Program-made: the position numbers and the translations under genes
From: Competibacter_A sp037045685
GTDB lineage: Bacteria > Pseudomonadota > Gammaproteobacteria > Competibacterales > Competibacteraceae
Length of the DNA: 64,000 bases
Assembly: GCA_037045685.1 (NCBI GenBank)
Contig: JBAOII010000035.1
Location: 186,001-250,000 of the forward strand
Direction: 5' to 3'
Part shown: positions 34,634 to 42,339 of the stretch, piece after piece
How positions within the stretch are numbered: position 1 is the stretch's first letter
Layout: each line of letters opens with the position of its first letter
Notes under the pieces: model-generated
Database searches by the model: none
The model's input: only the letters and a program-made list of their open reading frames with translations
What the model was told of the DNA's origin: nothing

Positions 34634-36904
34634 CTAACCGCGCCGGACCAGCTTCAGGGCCTCGGGCAAAGTGCGCAACCGGCGGATCACCCGGGCCAGA
34701 TGAGATCGGTCGCGGACGTTGAGCAGCAGATGCACCATGGCGGTATGGCCGTCCCGCTCCGAGGTGTTGATGGTTTCGATGTTGGTGTCGGTCGCGGAGA
34801 TGGCGGCGGCGATGGTGGCCAGCACGCCGCGCTTGTTGGCGATTTCCAGCCGCAATTCCACGGGGAAGTCGGCGGTGATGTCGTGCTCCCATTCCACCTC
34901 GATCCATTTCTCGGGGGTTTTCTTGTAGCCGGTGACGTTCTTGCAGTGGTCCCGGTGGATGACGATGCCGCGCCCGGCATTGAGGAAGCCGATGATGGCG
35001 TCGCCGGGCAACGGCCGGCAGCATTTGCCGAAGCTGACCACCGTGCCTTCGGTGCCCTTGATCAGCAGCGGTCGGGCGCTGGCGTCCGGGTAGAGGGCTT
35101 CCTCGGGTTCGCCGCCCGGCAACAGGCGCTTGGCGATCAGCGCGGCGACCCGGTTGCCCAGGCCGATGTCGGCCAGCAGCTCGTCGAAACCGCTCAGATT
35201 GAATTCCCGCACCAGCGCCTTGATCCGCTCGGGGGGCAGCTCGTTCAGGTTCCCGATCCGGCCGGCCAGCGCTTTCTCCAGCAGGCGCTTGCCGAGCAGG
35301 GTGGCCTCGCCGCGCTGCAGGTGCTTCAGGTAATGGCGGATGCTGGCGCGGGCCTTGGCGGTCACCACGAAATTGAGCCAGGCCGGGTTGGGGCGCGCGG
35401 TGGGGGTGATGATCGCCTCGACCGTCTGGCCGGTGACCAGCGGCGTGCGCAGCGGCACCAGCCGGCGGTCCACGCGGGCGCCGACGCAGGTGTTGCCGAC
35501 GTCGGAGTGGATGGCGTAGGCGAAGTCCACCGCCGTGGCGCCGCGCGGCAGCTCGATGATCTCGCCGCGCGGCGTGAACACGTAGACTTCGTCGGGGAAC
35601 AGGTCCACCTTGACGCTTTCCAGAAATTCCACCGGGTTGCCGGCGCGGCGCTGCATGTCCAGCAGCTTGCGCAACCATTCGCGGGCGCGCTGCTGGGCGT
35701 GCCCGCCGCCCCCCTCGCCGCCGGATTTGTAGCGCCAGTGGGCGGCGACGCCGACCTCGGCCATGACGTGCATTTCCTCGGTGCGGATTTGCAGCTCGAT
35801 GGGAACGCCGCCGGGGCCGAACAGCACCGTGTGCAGCGACTGGTAGCCGTTGGCTTTGGGGATGGCGATGTAGTCCTTGAACCGGCCCATGATCGGCTTG
35901 TACAGGCTGTGCATGACCCCCAGCACCCGGTAGCAGGTATCGACGCTATCGACGATGATCCGCACCGCGTAAACGTCGTAGACTTCCTTGAACGGCTTGG
36001 TCTTGCGGGACGAGAGCCGGTCCGCGTCCGGCGCGGGGCCGGCCGGACGCTCCCGGAACGGCAGGGGCGGTTTGCCGCGCATTTTCCGGTAAATGCCCCA
36101 GAGATGCTTGTTGCGCCCCACGACCCGCGCCTTGATGTCCTCTTCCCGCAGCCGGGCGTCGATGCGGGCTTCCATCTGGCTGACGATCTCGTGGCGGTTG
36201 CCGCTCATCTTGCGGACCGCGTCCTGCAACACCCGGAAGCGCAGGGGATACAGGTGGTTCAGGCCGAGGTCTTCCAGCTCTTGGCGCAGGTGGTTCATGC
36301 CGAGCCGGCCGGCGATGGGGGCGTAAATCTCCAGGGTTTCGCGGGCGATGCGGCGGCGGGATTCCGGCCGCATGGCGCTGAGGGTGCGCATGTTGTGCAG
36401 GCGATCGGCCAGCTTGATCATGATCACCCGCAAGTCCTTGGCCATCGCCAGGAACATCTTGCGGAAGTTCTCGGCCTGCGCCTCCAGCTTGGAGTTGAAC
36501 TGGATCTGGGTCAGCTTGCTGACGCCGTCCACCAGATCGGCGACTTCCGGCCCGAAGCGGGCGCTGATTTGCTCCTTGTTGCAGTGGGTGTCCTCGATGA
36601 CATCGTGCAGGAGCGCCGCTTGCAGGGTTTCGTGGTCGAAGCGGACATTGGCGAGAATGCGGGCCACGGCCAGGGGGTGGAAGATGTAGGGCTCGCCGCT
36701 CTTGCGGTAGATGCCCGCGTGCGCCTCGGCGGCGAAGTGGCAGGCGTCCCGCAGTCGCTCGACCTGTTCCGGCTCCAGGTATTCTCCGGTGATGGCGCTG
36801 AGGTCGTCGATGCGCAGGCGCAGATCGTCCAGCCACTCGTCGTCGACGGCCAGCTTGCGGTTCTGCTGGATTTCGTTTCGGACTTCCCGCGCCGGCGCGC
36901 TCAT
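34634..36904 (-). CDS. spoT: Bifunctional (p)ppGpp synthetase/hydrolase SpoT
   Basis: Controls the stringent response by making and degrading (p)ppGpp. The HD hydrolase domain is intact (PYIFHPLAVARILANV, LLHDVIEDT, KLADRLHNMRTL), the synthetase domain has YDVYAVRIIVDSVDTCY and PKANGYQSLHTV, followed by TGS (VYVFTPRGEIIELP) and a C-terminal ACT domain (ANKRGVLATIAAAIS). The presence of both catalytic HD residues distinguishes it from RelA. ATG 36904 is chosen; GTG one codon upstream is possible, with GGGAG before both. It is in the gmk-rpoZ-spoT order. Confidence 0.97.
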   Translation of the reverse strand: MSAPAREVRNEIQQNRKLAVDDEWLDDLRLRIDDLSAITGEYLEPEQVERLRDACHFAAEAHAGIYRKSGEPYIFHPLAVARILANVRFDHETLQAALLHDVIEDTHCNKEQISARFGPEVADLVDGVSKLTQIQFNSKLEAQAENFRKMFLAMAKDLRVIMIKLADRLHNMRTLSAMRPESRRRIARETLEIYAPIAGRLGMNHLRQELEDLGLNHLYPLRFRVLQDAVRKMSGNRHEIVSQMEARIDARLREEDIKARVVGRNKHLWGIYRKMRGKPPLPFRERPAGPAPDADRLSSRKTKPFKEVYDVYAVRIIVDSVDTCYRVLGVMHSLYKPIMGRFKDYIAIPKANGYQSLHTVLFGPGGVPIELQIRTEEMHVMAEVGVAAHWRYKSGGEGGGGHAQQRAREWLRKLLDMQRRAGNPVEFLESVKVDLFPDEVYVFTPRGEIIELPRGATAVDFAYAIHSDVGNTCVGARVDRRLVPLRTPLVTGQTVEAIITPTARPNPAWLNFVVTAKARASIRHYLKHLQRGEATLLGKRLLEKALAGRIGNLNELPPERIKALVREFNLSGFDELLADIGLGNRVAALIAKRLLPGGEPEEALYPDASARPLLIKGTEGTVVSFGKCCRPLPGDAIIGFLNAGRGIVIHRDHCKNVTGYKKTPEKWIEVEWEHDITADFPVELRLEIANKRGVLATIAAAISATDTNIETINTSERDGHTAMVHLLLNVRDRSHLARVIRRLRTLPEALKLVRRG

Positions 36905-36940
36905 CACGACGTTGCTCCCGATCTCAAGGGTTCGGCGCCA

Positions 36941-37228
36941 TCACTCCAGTTCCGCCGGGGCGTCATCGGCGGCCTCGGCCTCGGCGGGGGCGGGCGATTC
37001 GGGTTCGGGCGCGGGGGCGATGGGGCGGCGGTATTTTTCCTGGAGCATGTGGTCGAGCCTGCCCTCGGCCAGCTCGCGCAGCGCGACGACGGTGGGCTTG
37101 TCGTTTTCCCAGGGAACCAGCGCCTCTTTGCCGAGAGCCAGATCGCGGGCGCGGCGCGCGGCGATCAATACCAGTTCGAAGCGGTTGTCCACTTGATCGA
37201 GGCAGTCTTCAACGGTGATGCGGGCCAT
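36941..37228 (-). CDS. rpoZ: RNA polymerase subunit omega
   Basis: The small assembly subunit of RNA polymerase. The 95-residue protein starts MARITVEDCLDQVDNRFELV, with AARRARDLALG and DKPTVVALREL, followed by an acidic Pro/Ala-rich tail (about 25 residues). It lies between gmk and spoT as in E. coli and Pseudomonas. Confidence 0.97.
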   Translation of the reverse strand: MARITVEDCLDQVDNRFELVLIAARRARDLALGKEALVPWENDKPTVVALRELAEGRLDHMLQEKYRRPIAPAPEPESPAPAEAEAADDAPAELE

Positions 37229-37316
37229 TCGGCGAAATCTCCGGGCGTGAACGGGTAGCTGGCTGACAGCTCGAATCCCGTGGTTGGAATCTTGCAGTCT
37301 AATGATAAGCGAGCGG

Positions 37317-37931
37317 TCAAGACAAGAGCGCCGTCAACAGTTCTCGCTGGCGCGTCAGTTGGGCTTCCCGGCGCTGGCGGTTGGCGATGACGATCGAGCG
37401 CAAGGCTTCCAGCGCCGCCGAAAACTGATCGTTGACGACCAGATAGTCGAACTCCGCGTAATGCGACAGCTCGTCCAGCGCCGCCGCCATCCGTCGCTCG
37501 ATGGTTTCCGGGCTGTCCTGCCCCCGGCCGGCCAAGCGTTGCCGCAAGGCTTCCCGCGAGGGCGGCAGAATAAAAACCGTCGCGCTGGCGGGCGCGAGCG
37601 CCCGCACTTGGCGGGCGCCCTGCCAGTCGATTTCCAGAATCACGTCCAGCCCGGCCGCCAGTCGCGCCTCCACGGCGGCGCGACTGGTGCCGTAGCGGTT
37701 GCCGAAGACCCGCGCGTGTTCCAGGAACGCGCCCTCGGCCCGCATCGCCTCGAAGGCGGGATCGGTCACGAAGTGATAGTGCGCGCCGTCCTCCTCGCCC
37801 GGACGAGGCGGGCGAGTGGTGTGCGAGATGGAGACGACCACGCCGGGCGTGGTGTCCACCAAGCGTTTGACCAAGCTGGTTTTGCCGGCCCCGGAGGGAG
37901 CGGCGACGATGTACAGGATTCCGGCCGTCAT
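37317..37931 (-). CDS. gmk: Guanylate kinase
   Basis: Phosphorylates GMP to GDP. The 204-residue protein has the P-loop APSGAGKTS near the start, the GMP-binding SISHTTRPPRPGE and DGAHYHFV, and LEIDWQGARQV. It is the first gene of the gmk-rpoZ-spoT group. In many relatives yicC is directly upstream; here the island occupies that place. Confidence 0.97.
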   Translation of the reverse strand: MTAGILYIVAAPSGAGKTSLVKRLVDTTPGVVVSISHTTRPPRPGEEDGAHYHFVTDPAFEAMRAEGAFLEHARVFGNRYGTSRAAVEARLAAGLDVILEIDWQGARQVRALAPASATVFILPPSREALRQRLAGRGQDSPETIERRMAAALDELSHYAEFDYLVVNDQFSAALEALRSIVIANRQRREAQLTRQRELLTALLS

Positions 37932-38419
37932 CTGATCACGAAAAGTTGGACCTTGGGGATAGGGGGGCGTTCGCGAGAGGCGTCATTCCGCCCCGACCGG
38001 GTGCGCGGCCACCGGTCCCGGTGACGCGCATCGGGATGATGTCACGAATCGGCCCGACTTCAAAGGCGGAGCGCGGCGCACCGGCGACCGCTGCCGGTAT
38101 CCTCAGCGTCTGGCCGCAGCCGAAGCGCTTCGGTCGCTTCCGTCGGAGATTTCGGATATGCGAGCGGCGTTTTCGTGCCCGCCACCGAGGCGGCCGGCGC
38201 GAGCCCGCCACGACCCGCTGGCGGGAAAGGGGGCGAGAGCGGCCCCGACAGGGCGGTGGTCGCTATGGATCTGAATCTACATTGTAATGGTAACTATTTG
38301 AATTTATTTTTATAAAATTTAGGTATATTTGCTCTGTGGACGCTTATGAGTACGCGAATTTCGAGAGCACCCTAATCTTCTAGCGGTCGAATCATCGCTC
38401 CGAATATCACGATACGGCT
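37932..38419. other. Non-coding left edge of the genomic island
   Basis: No convincing gene is seen in these 488 bp. The first 340 bp are GC-rich with only short frames that lack coding character. From 38278 the DNA turns AT-rich (AATTTATTTTTATAAAATTT), unlike the surroundings. The gmk promoter must lie in the first part. The left attachment site of the island is expected here, but no convincing direct repeat with the integrase-side end was found. Confidence 0.5.
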
Positions 38420-38653
38420 TCAGGTATACCGGCACAACCACTTCGTCAATCCACCCGGCTTGGTGATACCCAGCGACGCCATCGCTAACTGGAAATATTC
38501 ATTGGTCGGGTCGGGTTCCTTTCGCGCGGCCTCGCCCAGCAGGAATTCGCGGGCAATCTTCGCAGCCTGCTCGCCGGTCAGGTAGGCGAACGGGTCGCGG
38601 GCTAGCAGGCGGCCGGCTTCCAGCTTCTTGACGTGCGCATCCAACGTGCTCAT
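38420..38653 (-). CDS. Hypothetical protein, 77 aa
   Basis: A small soluble protein of unknown function. It contains KKLEAGRLLARDPFAYLTGE and QAAKIAREFLLGEAARK. The ATG overlaps the stop of the gene upstream (ATGA), so it belongs to a three-gene operon at the left end of the island together with a DUF5681-like gene. Such groups occur in prophages and integrative elements. Confidence 0.65.
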   Translation of the reverse strand: MSTLDAHVKKLEAGRLLARDPFAYLTGEQAAKIAREFLLGEAARKEPDPTNEYFQLAMASLGITKPGGLTKWLCRYT

Positions 38654-38835
38654 TCAGCGGATTCCCGCTCTTTCTCGAAGCCGGCGTGTGCCAGGACGTA
38701 ATCTCTCTCGCGGAGAACGACGCCTTTCCGGGCCAGCGCCGCTTCGACGGTTTCGTTCGGGCGGGTGGTCAGGTAGATAAATCGGCCGCCATCGCGATGC
38801 CGTTCCAGCTTGACCACGCGCTGCTTGAGGCTCAT
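38650..38835 (-). CDS. Hypothetical protein, 61 aa
   Basis: A short basic protein beginning MSLKQRVVKLERHRDGGRF and ending in a charged helix (FEKERESAE). Both ends overlap neighbours by 4 bp (ATGA), which supports the start and the reality of the gene. Function unknown; probably a mobile-element accessory protein. Confidence 0.65.
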   Translation of the reverse strand: MSLKQRVVKLERHRDGGRFIYLTTRPNETVEAALARKGVVLRERDYVLAHAGFEKERESAE

Positions 38836-39227
38836 GCCTGTTTGCCCTCCAGCGCTTCGATTCGCCGGGTGAGTTCGTCCAGTTCCACCAGCTTCGCCAG
38901 ATTCCCCAAGCCTTGCAGGATGCTGGCCGCCTGATTGACTGGCAATTGACCAGCCGCCAGCGCCGCCAGCACCGCCCGGCCTTGGTCGGCTAAGCCACCA
39001 CCGACCGGCAGGTTCAGCGGGGTGGCCGCATCCACCGGGCGCAGGGCCGGCACGGTGCGTTCCAGGACCAGCTTGATGGCGCCGATGTCGCCGGCCTTGG
39101 CTTGCGCGACCAGCGCGGCCAGCACCTCGGGCAATTCCTTCGCCAGCGCCGCGCGCCATTTCTCCGCTTTGCCGGTGCCGGGCTTGCGCCCGCCGGGGTT
39201 GCCGGATTGACCGGATCGCCATTTCAT
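38832..39227 (-). CDS. DUF5681-like mobile-element protein
   Basis: A 131-residue protein starting MKWRSGQSGNPGGRKPGTGK, the signature of DUF5681 proteins found beside phage terminase or replication genes. A helical middle (AKELPEVLAALVAQAKAGD, IGAIKLVLERTVPALRP) and a C-terminal coiled coil (LVELDELTRRIEALEGK) follow. It heads the three-gene operon and marks the left part of the island as element-derived. It has no enzymatic motif. Confidence 0.8.
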   Translation of the reverse strand: MKWRSGQSGNPGGRKPGTGKAEKWRAALAKELPEVLAALVAQAKAGDIGAIKLVLERTVPALRPVDAATPLNLPVGGGLADQGRAVLAALAAGQLPVNQAASILQGLGNLAKLVELDELTRRIEALEGKQA

Positions 39228-39621
39228 CCTGCTTTTCTCCTGCTATTACAGGACAGCCTATGAATTGATGGGAGCTATTTTATAAAAAATATTGATAGTC
39301 AAATACTATGCATTCCGGGCACCGCGCCGGCTTCTTGGCGAATTCCATGTAAATTGGAGAGCTTGAATTCGACCCGTTCGCGCCAACTTCCGCCCCAAGT
39401 TTTTTCCCCGCCGGCGAACCGGTCGGGTCGGACGCCCGAACCGGGCCGGTCGGATTCGGCCCAGGCCATCATCGGCTCGTGCCAAACCGTGATCGACAAT
39501 CAAACCGGCTCGAACGCCGCCCTCGCTCCGCGACCCGTCGCCTTGGCGACCCGGCGCTCCGCTTGCCGGGTCGGCCCCGGCGCCGGGCGCTCCGCTGTTC
39601 TGGCCTGCCTGCCGGCCGGGC
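39228..39621. other. Non-coding region downstream of the variable protein gene
   Basis: No gene is supported here. It holds an AT-rich stretch at 39278-39310 (TATTTTATAAAAAATATTG), probably the promoter of the DUF5681 operon, and, next to the variable gene, a GC-rich DGR flank with a hairpin (39548-39572). Part of this DNA is homologous to the flank after the variable repeat at 43.5 kb. Confidence 0.55.
39548..39572 (-). other. DGR hairpin downstream of VR1
   Basis: Perfect 8-bp stem GACCCGGC/GCCGGGTC around a 9-nt loop, starting about 57 nt past the 3' end of variable repeat 1 in the coding direction. The same 9-nt loop (one base different) and two compensatory stem changes occur in the hairpin after variable repeat 3. 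In the Bordetella phage DGR a hairpin at this place is needed for efficient homing. Confidence 0.7.
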
Positions 39622-40512
39622 TCACGACCGAACTCGGGCACAGCGAAAGCCGATGCTGACGTTGCGGTGGCCGGGGCGGCCGTGGAGGCGGTACGCCGCC
39701 CGCACGCCGCGCGCGTCGCCGCGCCAAGACCCGCCGCGCAGGACGCGGCTCGCGTCGGCGTCCAGCGAACCTGTTGGGTCTGTCCGAGCGTCTTGATCGT
39801 AATCTCTCGTGCCGTCCTGACACCACTCCCAGACGTTGCCCAGCATGTCATACAGTCCCCAAGGATTGGCCCGTTTGAGCTGGACCGGGCGCGTGCCGGC
39901 CTTGGTGTGCGGGTATTGCTTCTCCGGCCAGCCGGAACTGTCATGACCCTCTTTCAAGTCGAAATCGACCCCGCTGTTGCCGCTGTACCAGGCGATGGGA
40001 TCGAGCGCCGGGGCGTTGCATTGGCCCAGAATCGCCATGTCGCCCGCGTAGATCGCCGTTTCGGTGCCCGCCCGGCAGGCGTGTTCCCATTGCGCCTCGC
40101 TGGGCAGCGTCAGATCGAGACCGGGAATCCGGGCGTCGATGCGCGCCAGAAAGTCTTGCACGTCGTTCCAGCTCACGTTTTCCACCGGCCGAGTCGGGCT
40201 CTGGAACCGGCTCGGGTTGTCGCCCATCACCGCCTCCCACAGCGCCTGGGTGCAGGGCGCGTCGAACAGCCAGTAACCCTCGGTCAGCGTGACCTGATGG
40301 CGGGGACCTTCATCGTTGTCGCGGCCCGATTCATCTTCCGGCGACCCCATCCAGAATCGCCCCGGCGGTATCCAGCGCAACCGCTGGGTGACCCCTTGCA
40401 GGGTGAACTCGACGAAGACGCCGTAACGGTCCTGCCCCCAGCCGCTGGCCCAGCGGGGCGGGCAGCCGGTCGCCAGCGGGTGCCAGGCGGTGTCGATGAG
40501 GCGCGCGTTCAT
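39622..40512 (-). CDS. DGR variable protein 1, FGE-sulfatase/C-type-lectin fold
   Basis: A 296-residue formylglycine-generating-enzyme-like protein and target of the retroelement. FGE motifs: RLRWIPPGRFWMGSPEDE, GPRHQVTLTEGYWLFD, PVENVSWNDVQDFLAR, LPSEAQWEHACRAGTETA, NPWGLYDMLGNVWEWC and GFRCAR near the end. The last 40 residues (RGGSWRGDARGVRAAYR onward) are variable repeat 1 and differ from the template only at adenines. No signal peptide, so probably cytoplasmic. It is the gene right after the template repeat. In this role the FGE fold is expected to bind ligands rather than make formylglycine. Confidence 0.92.
   Translation of the reverse strand: MNARLIDTAWHPLATGCPPRWASGWGQDRYGVFVEFTLQGVTQRLRWIPPGRFWMGSPEDESGRDNDEGPRHQVTLTEGYWLFDAPCTQALWEAVMGDNPSRFQSPTRPVENVSWNDVQDFLARIDARIPGLDLTLPSEAQWEHACRAGTETAIYAGDMAILGQCNAPALDPIAWYSGNSGVDFDLKEGHDSSGWPEKQYPHTKAGTRPVQLKRANPWGLYDMLGNVWEWCQDGTRDYDQDARTDPTGSLDADASRVLRGGSWRGDARGVRAAYRLHGRPGHRNVSIGFRCARVRS
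39629..39750 (-). repeat. DGR variable repeat VR1
   Basis: The 3' end of the variable protein gene, matching the template repeat at 40669-40790. By hand alignment from TGG to ATCGGC the 14 substitutions (for instance AAC to CGC, GAC to GGC, AAC to CTC) all fall on template adenines; every G, C and T of that core is kept. One template base (sense G in CCACGAACC) is absent. The 3' constant tail ends GCCCGAGTTCGG versus GCCCGAGCTCGC in the template, the usual IMH/IMH* difference. Confidence 0.93.
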
Positions 40513-40668
40513 GGCGGGTTACGGCGATGTGGGGGACGGCCAACCGGCGAGGGTTCGCGGGGCGTCCGCTCCCGCTACTGGCACGCCGGCGGCCTTCGGG
40601 TTTTGGCGATCCGGGAGGAACGCCCGGGACGGTGGTCTGTTCGGGTTCGGACCGTCCGGTCCGGTCGC

Positions 40669-40790
40669 GAGCTCGGGCACAGCGAAAGCCGATGTTGTCG
40701 TTGCGGTTGTCGGGGTGGTTCGTGGTTGCGGTACGCCGCCCGCACGTTGCGCGCGTCGTCGTTCCAGGACCCGCCGCGCAGGACACGGTT
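40669..40790 (-). repeat. DGR template repeat (TR)
   Basis: A non-coding copy of the variable region between the reverse transcriptase and variable protein 1. In sense orientation it is rich in AAC codons (AACGACGACGCGCGCAACG; then GACAACCGCAACGACAAC), the codon type that adenine mutagenesis diversifies best. Its RNA is copied by the reverse transcriptase with errors at A and moved into VRs. It carries one base (C at 40721 on the plus strand) that breaks the codon register relative to VR1. Confidence 0.93.
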
Positions 40791-40827
40791 CGCGCCGGCT
40801 GTTCGACCGCTGTCCCGGCCATCAAGA

Positions 40828-41855
40828 TTAGAGGTCGCACAGGGCGGGCGCAAGCGGGTGGCGTCGCAACTGTTCCCGCCGCCACGCGGCGGCGTCCGCG
40901 TGGGCGGTGATCGCCAGAGCGGCGGTGTAGTGCGGCCTGGAGCGTGCGGGCGTCGATCCGGCCCGCCGCAAAAGCGGTTCTCGCCGGTCGCGACGGCATT
41001 CGGCGTAGCGGCGCTTGCGCCGGCGGGAGAGCAGCAATCGGCCCGGCAAGACGCGATAGCCGCAGAACATCAGGCCGGCGCGGCTCCGCCCGATCTGGAC
41101 CGGCGTCTTGATCGTCAGTTGCAGGCGATCTCGCGCATGGGCGCGAGCCCGATCGAGCGCGTCCCGCACGGCGGTCCTTGCCGTCGCCCCACCACACCAG
41201 GTCGTCCATGTAGCGCACCAGACCGCGCGCGCGGCAGCCTTCGAGCAACAGCCGGTCGAGACCGGCCAGGTAGTAGTTGGCGAAGTGCTGCGAGGTCAGG
41301 GCGCCGATGGGCAAGCCTTGGCCGGGTTCGGCGTGGTGCGACGGCGACGATGCGCGCGAGCAGGGCCAGCAGGCCCCGATCCTTGAAGCGGCGCTCCAGC
41401 AGGGCGAGCAGCGTTTGCGTGGTCGATGCCGGCGAAGTAGGACGCGAATGTCGATCTGGGCGTACCAGGGCCAGCGGCGTTGCATGGTGCTGGGCGCGCA
41501 ACACGGCGGCCAGCGCGCCCTTGCCCACCCGGCAGGCGTAGGTGTCGTCCACCAGGGCGCGGTCCAATACCGGCCCGACGTGGGCCATGACGGCGTGGTG
41601 CAGCACGCGCTCGCGAAAACAGGGGGCATGGATGATCCGGGGTTTGGGGTCGCGGATGTGAAAAGAGCGCATCCGGCCGACCTCGACCGAACCGTCGAGC
41701 AGGGATTCGCGCAGGCGGGCCAGTTCGCCGTTCAGGTCGGCGCGGAATCGGCGCACGTCGTCCCGCTGGCCCTTGCCTCGCGCGGCGCGCCAGAACGCCG
41801 CCGCCAGGTTGTGCCAGTCGGCGATGGCGGCGAGGCCGACTCGGCTACGCCGCAC
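40828..41855 (-). CDS. DGR reverse transcriptase (several frameshifts)
   Basis: Makes mutagenised cDNA from the template RNA. Reading across frames gives about 340 residues: DPKPRIIHAPCFRERVLHHA (motif 1), DDTYACRVGKG, WYAQIDIR (motif 3), GLPIGALTSQHFANYYLAGL (motif 4 with the IGxxxSQ form specific to DGR enzymes instead of QGxxxSP), YMDDLVWWGD (catalytic YxDD at about 41201-41212) and a C-terminal LMFCGYRVLPGRLLLSRRRK. Frame changes are needed near 41460, 41445, 41425, 41340, 41175 and in the 40.92-41.0 kb stretch. Most read as one extra base. Either an assembly problem or a decayed enzyme. Confidence 0.88.
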
Positions 41856-42339
41856 CGGCGGGCTCCGGCGGCGTCGGGCCGGTCGCGGCGAACGCTTCGC
41901 GCAACAGGCGCAACAAGGCGTCGCCGTATTTCTCGACGCGGGCCTCGCCGACGCCGGCGATCTCGCGCAGGGCCGCCGCGCTCTGAACCCGGCGCTGGAC
42001 CAGCTCGGCCAGTTGTTCGTTGGTGAGCACGGCGTAGGCGGGAATCCCCTCGCCGTCGGCCAGTTCCTTGCGCAGCGTCCGCAACCGGGCGAACACGGCG
42101 AAATCCTGCTCGTTCAGCACCTCGCGGTAGTCGATCTTGCCGCCGCGCTTGGCGGGTTGAGAAGAGTCCGCCGCCGGCTCGAAGCTCACGCACAAGGCCC
42201 AGGCGCTGTTGGCGCCGTCCTGGACCAGCGAGCGGTCGGTGGCCAGGATGCGGTGCGCGCCGAGAAAGCGGTTGAGTTCGGCGACAACTTCCTCGCCGCC
42301 GTGGATCGGGACGGTGAAAAAGCGCAGGTGCATCGCCAT
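41845..42339 (-). CDS. HRDC-domain protein, probable DGR accessory factor
   Basis: A 164-residue protein directly upstream of the reverse transcriptase, overlapping it by about 11 bp. The C-terminal 80 residues form an HRDC domain (YREVLNEQDFAVFARLRTLR, PAYAVLTNEQLAELVQRR, LREIAGVGEARVEKYGDALL); the N-terminal half (MAMHLRFFTVPIHGGEEVVA) fits the small domain seen before HRDC in such proteins. HRDC domains bind nucleic acid in RecQ and RNase D, and HRDC proteins replace Avd as accessory factor in a known subset of DGRs. Start ATG overlaps the previous stop (TAATG). Confidence 0.88.
   Translation of the reverse strand: MAMHLRFFTVPIHGGEEVVAELNRFLGAHRILATDRSLVQDGANSAWALCVSFEPAADSSQPAKRGGKIDYREVLNEQDFAVFARLRTLRKELADGEGIPAYAVLTNEQLAELVQRRVQSAAALREIAGVGEARVEKYGDALLRLLREAFAATGPTPPEPAGAA

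Noticed and set aside
37936..38287. Short frames on both strands next to gmk
   Set aside because: Arg/Gly-rich low-complexity readings without start sites or motifs.
39306..39944. A 212-codon minus-strand frame over the end of variable protein 1
   Set aside because: It is a shifted reading of the FGE gene and flank; VR1 and FGE motifs are in the other frame.
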